From the NCBI GenBank assembly GCA_963971225.1, contig OZ020269.1:38895264-38959263 (forward strand): a DNA stretch of 64,000 nt. Direction: 5' to 3'. The DNA is from Melieria omissa (taxonomy: Eukaryota > Arthropoda > Insecta > Diptera > Ulidiidae). The notes beneath the pieces were generated by a model. The model was not told the origin of the DNA and made no database searches. It was given only the letters and a program-made list of their open reading frames with translations. Shown in pieces: positions 33,702 to 46,318 of the stretch; within the stretch, counting starts at the first letter, position 1; the number at the start of each line of letters is the position of its first letter. The position numbers were made by a program, and so were the translations under genes.

Positions 33702-34548
33702 TACCAAATAAGTTTAGTACCAATTACTTGTCCTTGTATTATATTAAATAAACACGGCTGTTGTAATGTTTTCTAGTTCAAAAATTGTACAAAATATAAC
33801 GTAATATTGACATTGACATGGATTTGGGCTAAAGACTTGATTCTCCTTAATTTGATACTAATATTGTTGGACTAAGATGAGTTCAACAATTGAAATTCGT
33901 TTTCAAGGTGGGTGTTGTTGGCAACTTCAAGGCCTTGTAAAAACCAAACTAGAGGTGACCCAAAAAAAAAAATTACATATTCGTGATCAGCAGCTCCGGG
34001 ATTATAAGGAACAGTTCAGAAACTGGGCGGGTTTTTGTGAAGAGTTGAAATTGTTTGCACTGTGAAAAATTTGGAATGATTTAAGTTTTTGAGTTGAAAT
34101 AAATTTCAACAATTTTTTTCAGCCGAACCAATGGACTGATCAACATGAAATTTCACAATGTGTTGGTGCATGGTAAGGGTTTTGTAATATATTTTTTTCA
34201 AATTTTTTGGCAGAAAAACTTCCAGGATAATAAAGGATACATTCTTAAAAGGACATTTTTATATCCTTCCGCCAGGATAATTACAAAAAAATTATTTGAT
34301 TTGAGTTGGAGATATAATTCCCTTTTTTTTGATACCAATATTGTTAGACTAGGATAAGTTCAACCATTTAAATTAAGTTTTTTAGTTGGGGTGTAGCTTG
34401 TAACTTCAAGACTCTGTAAAACCCAAACTAGAGGTGACCCGAAAAAAATAATTACATATTTGTGATCAGCGACTCCGAAAATATAAGGAACAGTTGAGAA
34501 ACTCCGCGGGTTTTTTGAAAATCGCAAAATTGTTGTACTGTGTAATCA

Positions 34549-35234
34549 GTAAAATAAGAACTGAAGACTATTCGGCTGAAACGGTGAATGCGTTGATGGA
34601 GACGTACAGGAATAGAGCGCTGGATGTATTCATCAGAGGTCTTTCCGGGGATTTGGCAAGGATGATCATTGTGCAGAAACCGGCCTCTCTGCCGGAGGCG
34701 TACACCGCTTGTCTCGATATCCAAAATTTGAATTTTAGGGGTCATTCTGTTCATGATAAGGGATTTAGCAATATGGTAACGGTTCCTGTGAACCATTTTA
34801 ATAGAAATGACTATCGCCTTTCAAGGCCACCGAAAATGGGTATGATGAACGCGGCGCGAAGATTCGATCGAAGTTGGGAAAATCGACCCAACGACTCGGG
34901 AAACTTTAGATCGTCCTTTGATAGATTTAAAAGTCAAAAAATTCAGGCACCGGCTCCTAACTACCACACGGACGCTGTCGTAAAAATGGAGGTCGACAGG
35001 TCCCAACAAACTAGACGCTCGAGCTATTCCAATCGGCCAACGAATAACAACACTTTTAAAAGAGGACCCTCATCATCACATGGAGGGGCTCCAAAGTTCC
35101 AGAAGCTCTACAACATTAATACGACACCGGAGGAAATTTCACAAGGAATGCGCGAACCAGATACCAAGGAAGAAACATGTGACGCCGGACAATCGGATTT
35201 TCTAAGAGGCGGCCCTCCCGCATTTTTTATATAG
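34549..35234 (+). pseudogene. Errantivirus Gag, C-terminal part
   Basis: Continues the Gag frame after the foldback element. It contains YRNRALDVFIRGLSGDLARM and PEAYTACLDIQNL, the conserved capsid C-terminal region. An Arg/Asn/Ser-rich basic tail (about 34800-35110) replaces zinc knuckles, as in other errantiviruses. It ends at TAG 35232-35234, with Pol in a different frame just downstream, consistent with ribosomal frameshifting between Gag and Pol. Confidence 0.8.
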
Positions 35235-35239
35235 GTGGC

Positions 35240-37276
35240 GATGTTTCTAGTTCCATACCTTACCTAACGTGTGTGGGACAAAGCGGAAAGTCCTTTGAAT
35301 TTTTGATTGACACAGGGGCAAACAAGAATTTTATCAAAGCAAGCCTTGCTGGCGAATCAAAACCGGTGCAACCGCCTTTCCTCGTTCAAACAGCAGGGGG
35401 ACCAGTGTCCATCAATGAAAAGACCCAAGGGAAATTTTTCGAAAGACTAGGGAACGACACTTTAATGACTTTCTACGTATTACCTGGACTCGAGACTTTT
35501 GATGGCATAATTGGGGATGACACGCTGAAACAACTTGGCGCGTTAATAGATCGTAAGAACCATACTCTCTTCATACACCCGAACGTTAGGATCCCCCTTA
35601 GGAACAAAATTCTAGACAGTGTTCACATAGCGGAGATGATCAACGTCCCAGAATCATTGCGACCGTACATTGACTCCATGATAAGCAAGTAGTCAGAATT
35701 ATTTGAACCATTGAATGTTAGGACTAAAATACGGACAACAGTCAAAGCTGAAATTGCAACGGTGACAGATGACCCAATATATACAAAAAGTTACCCCTAC
35801 CCCGCTAGTATGAGGGAAGAAGTAGCCGACAAGTGGCTGAATTACTCGAAGAGGGAATCATACGGCCCTCTAAAAGCCCTTACAACTCCCCCATATGGGT
35901 GGTGCCAAAAAAACCAAAACCCTCAGGTGAGAAACAATATAGGATGGTCGTGGATTTCAAACGACTAAACGCTGTTACTATCTCAGACACTTATCCTATT
36001 CCGGACATTAACGCAACACTAGCTAGTTTAGGGGAAGCCAGGTATTTTACCACGATTGACCTTACGTCGGGCTTCCATCAAATCCCGATGAAGGAAAGCG
36101 ACATTGCAAAAACTGCATTTTCCACAATGAATGGAAAATACGAATTTTTAAGACTCCCATTCGGCTTGAAGAACGCGCCAGCTATCTTCCAACGAATGAT
36201 AGACGACGTCTTGAAAGAATACATAGGAAAAATTTGCTATGTGTACATCGACGACATCATAGTCTATGGAAAAAACGTGGAAGAACACCTGATAAATGTC
36301 GAAACAATCTTCGCTAGGCTGGCTGAATCGAATCTACGGGTGAATCTAGAAAAGACTAAATTTGTAAGGACGGAAGTAGAGTTCCTTGGACATTTGATTA
36401 CATCCGAGGGAATCAAACCTGACTCATCGAAGATGCAAGCCATCGCAGACCTCTCACCTCCGAAGACTCTCAAAGAATTGAAAAGTTTCTTGGGCATGAC
36501 CTCTTACTACCGTAGGTTCATCAAGGATTACGCCAAGATAGCAAAACCCTTGACGAACCTCACGCGTGGCGAGAATGCGCAAATAAAAGCCAACCAGTCG
36601 AGAAACATTCGGATCGAGTTAGACGCTTCAGCTGTACAAGCCTTCAATAATCTAAAAACCTTGTTAACTTCAGCAGACATACTAATATTCCCTGATTTCA
36701 ATAAACCTTTCCACCTAACTACCGACGCATCGAACTATGCCATCGGTGCAGTTTTATCCCAGGGCGAGCCAGGAAAAGACAGACCGGTCGCGTTTATTTC
36801 ACGCTCGCTAAACAAGTCGGAAGAAAACTACGCGACGAATGAAAAGGAAATGCTGGCCATCGTCTGGGCTTTGGACAACTTAAGGTCTTATCTGTATGGA
36901 GCCAAAAAAATCAAAATTTTTACAGACCATCAGCCGCTCACCTTTGCTCTAGGCAACAGAAATTATAATGCGAAACTGAAGAGGTGGAAGGCGAGAATCG
37001 AGGAGTACAATCACGAGCTGATTTACACTCCTGGTAAATCGAACGTCGTGGCAGATGCTCTCTCGAGGTTACCATGCCAAGCCAACCATATGTCGGCCTC
37101 TTCGGTTACTGAGACTGCGAGTGAAGGCGCTACCGATACCTCTAGGACAATGACTGCAGGGATGGAATCAAGAACTGAAACGGCAAGCGAGATCGAAACG
37201 GTGCATAGTGCTAACCAGGACGCCACTGATCTGATTCCCCATGTTGAAGTACCTCTAAATGTTTTTAAAAACCAAA
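35240..37276 (+). pseudogene. Errantivirus Pol: protease, reverse transcriptase, RNase H
   Basis: The protease (35240-35692) has the active-site motif LIDTGANKNFI and the GIIGDDTL flap-side segment. An in-frame TAG at 35690-35692 and a one-base loss near 35831 separate it from the RT frame. The RT from 35833 has FTTIDLTSGFHQIPM, LPFGLKNAPAIFQRM and the catalytic YIDDIIVY; LGMTSYYRRFIKDYA marks the connection. RNase H has TTDASNYAIGAVLSQ, NEKEMLAIVWAL and FTDHQPL, and ends with KSNVVADALSR. All catalytic residues of RT and RNase H are present. The last 13 residues of the open frame (after 37276) belong to the inserted LINE. Pol resumes at about 42862. Confidence 0.9.
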
Positions 37277-37459
37277 CAGTCACCGACTTGCACTCGCCGT
37301 GGGCACACGTATAACCGTACTCTGTTAACCTCTCCCGGTACGCTACATATCACGCTTATTCATTTAGAAATTCAATATCTCTGAAATAAAAACCTAACTC
37401 GTTTTTTCCCCTGATAGAATTACAGTGACTATCCCATATTCGGGTCGCAACTTGGAAAA

Positions 37460-38765
37460 ATGGCCCCAGGGCCTCCAAACCTGGGGAATAATAGGTTTGC
37501 TTTGCTTTCCTATAGCCCCCAACCAAAAAAACGTAAAAACTATCAAGCTTGTACACTTAACTACCCTGATTTGCCAACAATACACAGAGAAAATCCAAAA
37601 TATATTGTCCTAAACACTACCGACGAAAACAAACCCATTACGAAATACTCGTGCTTTTCAGTGCAAAAATCACTTAACCTCATAAGCAAAGATGTGTTAT
37701 CGATTTCGGAGCTGCGGGACGGAGGTTTGTTGCTTCTAGTAAAAAATACACAAACGGCCGAAAAATTTCTGTCCACAAAATCGTTGCCGGGTTTGTGTCA
37801 AATAAAAACCAAATACCACGAGAACCTCAACTCCACCAAAGGCACCATATACGCCCCATGTCTAAACGACATCTCAGTAGAAGAAATTATCGATAACATG
37901 AAAGACCAAGGTGTCATTGCGATATATAAGTACACGAAAACTATAGACGGAAAAGCTAAACCAACCGGCGTGCACCTTCTGACATTTGATCGCTACTATA
38001 TCCCAGATTCCGTTCAAGTTTCTTGGCACACAGCTCGCGTCAAGCTCTACATCCCAAACCCCATGAGGTGCAGAAACTGCCAGCGTTTAGGGCACACAAC
38101 CAAACGCTGCAAAAGCGCTCCAATTTGCGACACATGCGGTCTCCCCCCCCCCATAGCCCCACTCAATGCACTCGTGTATATTGTGCAAACTGCGCCAGTG
38201 ACCATCCATCCTCCACTAAATCCTGCCCTAAATACATACAATCCAAAGAAATATTACAAATCAAAACAGAAAAAAATGCACCATACGTGAAGCATTAAAA
38301 CTTCTTAAAAATCAAACAAATTCCACTTCGCACAACTCTGTACTCAAGTCCCCACAAGGAGAAACTTCCCCCTCGCCCTCATATTCTACAATACTCAAAA
38401 CATCACAAGAAACAAATCAAACTCAACAAAAATTAGACAACCAAAGCCCAATAAATAAGAAACAACAAAACATTGATCAAAATCCAACAATCCACTCTGG
38501 AAATAACAATCAACCAAAACTATTTGTAACCTCTAAACTCGAGTCTCAAAAGTCTCAAACCCAACTCAATGTAAACAACACAACAATCTCAAACTCTGTA
38601 ACCTTAAAAAATACTAACCACACAAATGACCAGACGAATACCACGTGGGCCCTAGAAGTAGAGCAAGAGCAACTCATCTCTAACCAACCTGAACCCACAC
38701 ATCTTTCAACCAGATCATTCTCTCTCAATCACACTCCAAACTCTCTTACTCGGTCTCCTAACTAA
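37460..38765 (+). pseudogene. Jockey ORF1 (Gag-like, zinc knuckles), two frame changes
   Basis: ATG at 37460 with A-rich context. The middle contains an RRM-like/PRE_C2HC region (GTIYAPCLNDISVEEIIDNM) and then CCHC knuckles: CRNCQRLGHTTKRC, CDTCGL and CANCASDHPSSTKSC. ORF1 proteins bind LINE RNA and form the RNP. A run of ten C near 38143 and a run of seven A near 38268 each shift the frame by one. The downstream text (REALKLLKNQ, then a Ser/Thr/Asn-rich tail) continues in the third frame to TAA 38763-38765. Both shifts lie in homopolymers, so assembly error is possible. Confidence 0.8.
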
Positions 38766-38927
38766 ATTACTCCCGTATTTTCTCTCTGCTACAAATCAGT
38801 CCAACTCACTAAAGTCACACCAAACTCAATAAATTCACCTCTACTCTCTTAAAAAAGAAAAACACTCTTACACCAACACATACAGTTGACACTAAATATA
38901 TCTTTATCCTCTTCCCCCCTTTCAATC

Positions 38928-41900
38928 ATGTTCAATATCTTACAGTGGAACCTTAAAGGCTTCTACAATAACTTATTCGAACTTCAAATGCTGATAAAAG
39001 AGTACTCCCCAGACTTCATCTCATTGCAAGAAACACACCTCCCTGTTAACATCGTCCCCGTAACCCCAAAACAATACGCAGGTTATTTCACCAATCTACC
39101 AAACAACACCACCAGCAAACAAGGTATAGGAATTCTGGTACATAAATCAATACCACACAACTACACTCCTCTCAACTCTAACATCGCTACCATTGCTGTA
39201 GAAATCAATATCGGAATAAAAATCACCCTCATATCAATGTATATACCCCCTAACCAGATATTCAACTCAAACGACATAACATCGATCCTAAATCTTTTCT
39301 CAACGCCGATCATTCTGCTAGGCGACTTCAATGCTTGGAGTCCAATGTGGGGTTCCACCCATGTTAATCAAAGAGGCAAAATTCTTGAAGACATTATCCT
39401 CTACCACAACCTAATAGTTTTAAATGATGGTGCCCCCACCCATTTCTCTACGCATAACACATTTACAAATATAGACTTAACGATCTCTTCCTCCTCAATC
39501 GCACCAAAACTTTTCAGTAAAACATTAACAGATCTCCACGGTAGTGACCATTTCCCCATAATCACGAATCTAATACTCCCTAACCAAATAAAACCGACCA
39601 AACCAAACCCAAAATTCATCACAGATAAAGCAAATTGGAACAGGTTTCAACAAATTTCAAATCATATTAACAACAGTACCACCCCCTGCTCTAACATAAA
39701 TAAAGAAGCTGCAACCCTACAGAAAATTATTCGTTTTGCTGCCCATCACTCTATCCCACAAACCAGTACACGCCCCGTAAAGAGAATTACCCCCTGGTGG
39801 AACGATAAATTGCACAAGTTGAGAGAAAACAAACAAGAATGCTGGAAGAAATACAAACAAACCCGCTCAATAGAGAATCTTGTTTACTTTAAAAAAGCCA
39901 ATGCACTATTTAGGAAAGAAGCAAAAGAGGCAAAGCGCAGAAGCATCGAACAACTTTCAGAAAGAATTAACCCTTCATCTTGTCCTAGAAAGATCTGGTC
40001 AAGTTTTAATATGCTAGTTGGGTCTTACAAACCACACAACATCAAACTTATAACAACCAGCAATGGACCAATTCAATCCCCACAACTTATTGCTAATTAC
40101 TTTGCTTCGCAATGGTCTGAATACTCCCAAGATTCGAATTTCCATACCGATTTTATTGCGGAAAAAAATAGCGTCACCAACACCCCGTATAGCAACAAGA
40201 AGCCATCCGCACACACCCAGCACTGCGACGCCCCAATCACACCAATGGAATTCGCTTCTACACTCTCCTCCTTAACAGGAAAAACACCGGGTTATGATCG
40301 CGTGTCATACCCGATGATTAAAAATCTTCCATCACAACTGAAAACTAGAATCATTGAGCTATTTAACAACATCCTAGACCAAGCTGTATACCCTCAACTG
40401 TGGAAAACAGCAACAATTATTGCTATCCCTAAGCCTAATAAATGCAACACAGATATCACCGGATATAGGCCGATTTCCTTACTCCCTTGCGTAGGCAAAA
40501 TCCTGGAAAAAATTGTATCCCAGCGACTTATGTGGTTCGCAACAAAAAACAATCTGCTAAGCCAACATCAAGTTGCATTCAAGAAAGGTCAAGGTACCCT
40601 GGACGCATTACTGTCTTTTGAGCACTATGCTTCCGTAGCACTATCCTCAAAAAACCATGTGACAATATTAAGCCTTGACTTCGAAAAGGCGTTCGATCGA
40701 GTCGGCGTTCACATTATTCTCCAACAACTCAAAGATTGGAAAATTGGCTCAAAAATCTTTAACGTTGTTAAAGCTTTTTTAACCAATAGAAAATTCAGAG
40801 TACGTGTAAATAACTTTTATTCAGATATACATAACCTGCATAATGGCATACCGCAAGGTTCGCCATTATCTGTAACGCTATTCATTATTGCATTTAATGG
40901 CCTCAGTAATCTACTAAAAAAATACAAACAAATTGAACACATCATTTATGCAGACGATGTATTTATATATTCAAAAAATAAAGATGTGAACGTAATTGAA
41001 AATAATTTCCATGCAATATTAAATGACATCACAAAATGGTCAAAAACCTCTGGCACATCCATATCTTACGAAAAATGTAAAATACTGCACATGTGCAGAA
41101 AAAAAACCTGCTGTAATAATGTCTTTACCTTTAATAATATAAATATAGAATACGTCAACGAAATAAAAATTCTAGGTATAATTTTTGATAAAAAATTAAC
41201 TTTTAGAAATCACTGTCTGTACGTAAGAAACAATATTTCCTCTAGGCTAAACATAATAAAATACTTGTCATCAAAACACTGCCTCCTCCATCAAAAAACA
41301 CTAATAAATATTGTAAAAGCCTTAATTTTATCAAAGATCGACTATGGACTGGTGGTTTACGGTAATTGCGCCAAAAGCAATATGAAGCTGCTTTGCGCTC
41401 CCTACCATACCGCCGCCAGAAGAAGTCTACGTGCATTCCGAACGTCACCAATCAAATATATTTTAACAGAAGCTGGCCTGCCAACCTTAGAGGAGAGACT
41501 GAAGCAAACTAATCCCAAAACTTTTCTGCTGCAATAATAAAATCCTACTTCAAACAGCAAGAGCTGCCCAAAAATACAAAAGAGTGCTCAGCCGAGAGTC
41601 AGCTATTATAAGATCCTTAAAATTCGCGGAAACAATTGGCTTTTCAAATCAGCCAAAATCAAGGACTGGCGAGAAAGCAGCTCCGTGGCTTCTGAAAAAC
41701 TCAACATTCCTACTTCGATTACAGAACCACCCAAAAAACTCCACCAACACATTGATCTACAACCAACTTTTCCTAGAAGAAATGCGTCACCTAACAAATA
41801 AATCATGGAAATGCATATACACCGACGGGTCCAAAACCAACCACGTCACAGCCTTCGCAGTAGTGGGCAGCGACGGAACTACAATTACCGCAGGTATACT

Positions 41901-42615
41901 GCACCCACTCTGTTCCATTTTCACAGCCGAGGCAATTGCAATCCAACAAGCAGTAAATTACGCCGCAAGCAAAAAGGACAAATTTATAATCTGCTCGTAT
42001 AGCAAATCTACTATCGCAGCACTTCAGAATATGTCAAACTCCAGCGAAATCATCACATCCACCAGAAACAATCTGATCCAGCACTGGAAAAAAATCAAAA
42101 TAATGTGGATACCTGGACACGCCGGCCTGGTAGGGAATGAACTCGCAGATGCAAGAGCAAAGCTGGCCACAAAAGAACCTCTGCACTCATTCCAATCATT
42201 GGAAAAAAACGACACTGACCGCATAATCGCACAACACCTATACACACACAAGCTAGACCAATGGACCAGCCAGAACCACCACTACACCTCCATCAATCCT
42301 CTTGGAGCAAAACCGCCCTTCCCCTCGAACTGCAGCTGCAATGAAATCAAGACCTTTGTGAGACTCCGCATAGGCCACACAAAACTTACGCACCAACACC
42401 TTTTTAATGGAAACGGAGCACAAATTTGCCAATATTGCAACAATGGCGCAATTTCTGTAAACCACTTGCTTACCACCTGCCCTAAATTCAACACTGTAAG
42501 AACCAGCATTTTCCTCAACTCAGATCCTATCCAAGTGCTCAAATCCGTAAGCACAGATAATAATAAAATATTGTACAACTTCCTAAAAGAATGCGATCTC
42601 CTCAAAATGATTTAA
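38928..42615 (+). pseudogene. Jockey ORF2: endonuclease, reverse transcriptase, RNase H
   Basis: The first ATG is at 38928 (MFNILQWNLKGF). The AP endonuclease has ISLQETH, GDFNAWSPMWGS and GSDHFPI, all catalytic residues present. The RT has YRPISLLPCVGKILEK, SLDFEKAFDRV, GIPQGSPLS and the catalytic YADDVFIY. The frame breaks near 41520 by one base and resumes at 41540. RNase H begins YTDGSKT and has the TAEAIAI Glu, but the third catalytic position reads CSYSKST where an Asp is expected (TAT instead of GAT). The C-terminus has a CQYC-H-C zinc knuckle. The enzyme nicks target DNA and copies the LINE RNA. Loss of the RNase H Asp would disable that domain. Confidence 0.85.
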
Positions 42616-42861
42616 ACAATAACCATTCACAACTACATATAAGCATAGTTAATAGCATAATTTTATGATTACACATATATTCTTCTATAAACATAAATAT
42701 TAGTGACTGATATAAATACTCTACGGGTTAGCTATGTATATCAGATTTCAATATAAGAACAGGAGAGCCGAAAGCCCTGGTAGCTAATGCTCCTCTTTTT
42801 AATGTAAGATAATAATTGTATTACTATCTTTCCTATAATAAATAAATAAAAAAAAACCAAA

Positions 42862-43860
42862 TTATTTTCAGATTAGGAAAAGAGTTGTATTGTTATGAAA
42901 CTCCTCATCCCGGCTATAATCGACATTATATTTCTCTACCAACTTTCGATCAAGATACCCTTATCCAAAAATTGAAAGAACACCTTAACCCTACAGTAAT
43001 CAATGGAGTCAAAATGCCTGAAAGCCATTTACAGCTCCTCCAAGACGTTTATCTTAATCACTTCCAGTTTTACAAAATCAGAATCACTCAGAGAGTAGTG
43101 GAAGATGTAGCAAATCCCGAGAGAGTCTGTGCCATCATAGAAGCTGAGCATAGGAGAGCTCACCGAAACTCTCGGGAGAATAGAGAACAAATTCTTGAGA
43201 AATTTTACTTCCCGAGGATGGCTAATAGAATTAAACAATATGTTGCCGCCTGTGAAACCTGCCGATTAAACAAATATGATAGACACCCTCCTGTACTACC
43301 ATTGAAAGACACTCCAACTCCTAAATATCCATGCGATATAATACACGTCGACATATTTGAAATCCAGGGAGAAAAATTCCTTTCCTGTTTAGATAAATTT
43401 TCAAAATTTGCCAAGCTTTTCCACATAAAAAATCGATCGTCACCCGTTTTACGTTCAAAATTCGCAAAACTCATACACTACTTTACGGCGCCAAGAATGA
43501 TTGTCACTGACAACGAAAAAGGATTCTTGAGCCCCCTTGTACGCAACTACATTAGAGGTCTCGGGATTGAGATTTACCAAACCCCAATCCAGAAAAGTGA
43601 GGTTAACGGTCAAGTGGAAAGGCTCCACTCTACCTTAATAGAGATTTACCGCTGCCTAAAGAAGGATTTGGGAAATAGGGAACCAAAAGAGCTCCTTTAC
43701 ATTGCTGTAGATCGATACAACAATACCTACCATTCCATAACGAAGAAAAAACCCAGCGACGTGTTTTTCAACCTAACATAAAGAAATTAAAGCAAAAATT
43801 GAAATAAATCAAGAAAATCGGAACTTAAGAGTGAATAAAAATAAGAAGGAAATCAAAAAA
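42862..43860 (+). pseudogene. Errantivirus integrase
   Basis: Pol continues after the LINE with the N-terminal HHCC zinc finger (EAEHRRAHRNS ... CETCRLNKYDRH). The DDE catalytic core follows: HVDIFEIQ (first Asp), MIVTDNEKGF (second Asp) and VNGQVERLHST (Glu). The open frame stops at 43779-43781 after DVFFNLT; related sequence (EINQENRNLRVNKNKKE) continues in another frame to 43860, so a small deletion or indel precedes the tail. Integrase joins the viral DNA ends to the host chromosome. Confidence 0.9.
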
Positions 43861-43864
43861 TTTA

Positions 43865-45457
43865 CCCCAAACCGTCGTTCGGGTGATTTTTCACCCATTT
43901 TCAACTTTGAGATGCTATAACTTTCCTATATATTTATCAAAATGATTAAGGTTTCTTGTATTTGAAGCAAACCAATATAAGTTTTAGAATTTATCTACAA
44001 CATATTGATTATTTGATTATAACGGTGATTACAAAAAAAGTTAAGTGGGCGACGTTCGGGTGATATTTCACCCATATACAAATTGTATAGAAATCCAACG
44101 CAACACATACAGAAAATGCCATAAGATTACGTCTGTGGATTGGAAGTTTTGAACTGCTTTTATAGGCAAAACCTTTTTATGGATCAATGGGCCTCCTGAG
44201 CTCAACGGAAAAGTAGGAGCCAATTATTTTATTTCAACTAAAGTTGGTATAACTCGTTATGCTTGAAGTCGTGTGTCAGTAATAAAAGATGCTAATGAAG
44301 ACCAATGTTAAAGATATTAACTGACAAAACTAATGTTGAAGGTTTGCGAGTTTGTTGGTGATATTCAGGCATAGTTTGGTATTTCAATTTTGAGTGGTGT
44401 TTATAAGTCGAATGGGGAATATCTTGATAATCTGTAGAGTTACACAACAGGTAGACCAATTTTTCGTTCTATCGGTGACAAAACCATTCGCCAAGAACGT
44501 AACGATTGTAATCAAGAATGAAGCTCGTTAACACCCATAAGAGATATTTGAGAAACGTGGGTTTAGCGACAACTGCTATGTACGTCCTATGAAAAGGGCA
44601 CACTAAGTTAACAAGAGGAAGATGCCCCTTTGAGCACTTTTCATCATAACGAGGATATGTGGGTGATAAAAAATTACCCGAAATTATATCGTTTTACAGT
44701 AAGTCAAAAGCAGTAGTTGACACTTAAGACCAATTGATTGTTCACTAACTATACCGTCAAGCGAAAAACTAATCGCTCTCGATTCCATCTGGATCGCTTG
44801 TACAAAAAGTACAAGCGGCGAATTTTTCTTGAAGACTTAGATTTTAGTTTAGTAAAGTTAAAGATTTTGCGTAGAGCAACGTAAGCGAAAGGAAAATCTT
44901 CATGCTGACTTCTTATCTCAATACAGCAATTTTTGCAAACCTTGTCAGAAAATCAGAGCGTAAAAAAGTAAAAGAATTATTGGAACACGGCGCCAATTTG
45001 ATATCAAAAACGATCGAGAGACATATTCTGCTTGCAATTACTGAAAAAAGTATACTTGTGGTGAACACAAAGTTTTAGTTAACTACTGCCCTTCCTTGCC
45101 CCCTTTCCCCATCCGATTGAAATGAGTGCTGTAACATATGTTCGAAAAACAGTATTACATACACATTTAAAAACGGGTGAAATTTGTGGTATATCACAAC
45201 GGGTCTCATAATATGCCTCCGAGTGGGTCTCTTACCGAGGCATCCATTATAACCTAACCTAACCTAGTTGCCCTCATTGCAAAAAAATATAGAAAAATTT
45301 TTCAACTTATTTATCTGTATGATAACAAAGATAATAAAGATTAAAGATAACAAATTATTTTTTATTATAATTGGTCAAACCATATGGGTCAGTACCATAT
45401 GGGTGAAATATCACCCGAACATCTTATGTGTGAGTTTTTTTGAACGTCGGATGAGGG
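43865..45457 (+). mobile_element. Decayed piggyBac-like element in the integrase tail
   Basis: The ends are inverted: CCCCAAACCGTCGTTCGGGT at left and, reverse-complemented, CCCTCATCCGACGTTC with an added 21 bases before GTTCGGGTGATATTTCACCC at right. TTAA at 45458-45461 flanks the right and TTTA at 43861-43864 the left, a duplicated TTAA with one base changed. Removing the element brings the integrase tail back into one frame. GGGTGATATTTCACCC is a short inverted repeat that occurs near both ends and internally near 44060. Confidence 0.8.
44400..44870 (+). pseudogene. piggyBac-like transposase relic
   Basis: Several frames carry recognisable pieces in family order: DKTIRQERNDC (about 44477), LTPIRDI, RGRCPFEHF (about 44615), PEIISFYSKSKAVVDT (about 44677) followed by DQL, and NYTVKRKTNRSRFHL (about 44745). 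These are hallmarks of the piggyBac DDD transposase. Many stops separate them, so it is an old relic, older in decay than the neighbouring BEL element. Confidence 0.75.
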
Positions 45458-45612
45458 TTAAACAAGGGGATATGGTTTACGTTAGGGATAAACAGATCAA
45501 GGCCAAGCAAAAACCATTGTATAGGAAAGTAAAGGTTGGAAAGGACAATAGGGTAACAATAGAAACGGACAGAGGCGCAAAAATTCATAAAACCCACATA
45601 AAAACCACGTAA
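45458..45612 (+). pseudogene. Errantivirus integrase C-terminal tail
   Basis: After the piggyBac insert the frame reads KQGDMVYVRDKQIKAKQKPL and ends IHKTHIKTT at TAA 45610-45612. This is the SH3-like C-terminal domain of the integrase. It marks the 3' end of pol. Confidence 0.85.
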
Positions 45613-45718
45613 TGAAAGAAAACATAAGAATTTTATATTATCTACCTATCTAGACGGCTACGTACACTTGGAAAATCAGAGTAAGAGACACAATTCCAAT
45701 AAATATACTAAAAATAGT

Positions 45719-46088
45719 TGTTGAGAGTTGTCGGCACGATATTAGAAAGAAGGAAATCGAAATACCATTAGAAAAAATGCAACAAGTAGCCAAACGATAT
45801 TATGGCTCGATACGCACGTGCGCGGTTCGGAAGCAACCACGAGTAAAACGGTGAAGAAGAAAAACGCAACGGGTGATGGATTTTGCTGTAGGGTTTTATT
45901 GATGCTGCTGCCTCGCTGACGTCGGATGATCAAGTGAGTGTAGTAAAGAAATGAGAAAAGGGCCGAGGCCTGGATTGCCGCGCAACAAGAGGGCGAAAGC
46001 TTTTGTTGCTAACGGCTTACAAAAAGTTCAGAGTTGTTACACTAAGTGCAGCTTTAGCGGAGACTTTGAAAGAGATTTGGTCTAAACA
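45719..46088 (-). repeat. BEL 1 3' LTR
   Basis: 370 bp, the same as 53695-54064 except for A versus G at its sixth base. As this element is on the minus strand this is its 3' LTR. Confidence 0.95.
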
Positions 46089-46318
46089 TTGCCGCCACTC
46101 TTGCAGTGTCTCGCGCTGCAAAATTTCGAAAAACAAGAGATAATGATTTGTTGATGGAATACATTTCAGTTCAATTTCAAATTCATACATATTAACTTAA
46201 TAACTAGGCGTTGATAACCGATATAAGAGTTAATTCATTGAGCATTTCAAATTATAGATGTTTGATTGTAAATAATTTTCTGAAATCAGGATCAATAAGG
46301 ATCCATCTAAAAGGTTGG

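Larger units (their letters stand above)
32229..34542. mobile_element. Foldback element inserted in gag
   Basis: Two near-identical inverted arms (32229-33063 and 33702-34542) enclose a spacer of about 640 bases. Each arm holds two diverged direct copies of a unit of about 200 bases (for example 33860-34075 and 34325-34525, both containing CTAGAGGTGACCC and ATAAGGAACAGTT). This is the internal architecture of foldback elements. The ends read CACAGTACAAC; the left end has lost about 14 bases just inside (ATTTTGCGATTTTC is present only at the right). A six-base direct repeat, TAATAA/TAATCA, flanks it. Open frames in the arms occur in mirrored pairs and are not treated as genes. Confidence 0.85.
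37277..42851 (+). mobile_element. Jockey-type LINE, near full length
   Basis: A 5.6-kb non-LTR retrotransposon starting CAGTCACCGACTTGCACTCG and ending in an AATAAATAAA(A) tail. It is flanked by the 10-bp direct repeat AAAAACCAAA (37267-37276 and 42852-42861), the target duplication in the errantivirus Pol linker. It holds ORF1 and ORF2 in order. Only three frame changes and one catalytic substitution are visible, so it is a young insertion. Confidence 0.9.

Noticed and set aside
32404..34357. Paired open frames in the foldback arms (62 and 70 codons, each present twice)
   Set aside because: They are mirror copies created by the inverted arms, are short, and match no known protein.
45235..45257. 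Telomere-like CCTAA repeats (TAACCTAACCTAACCTA)
   Set aside because: Only about three copies, inside the piggyBac-like relic; too short to be telomeric.
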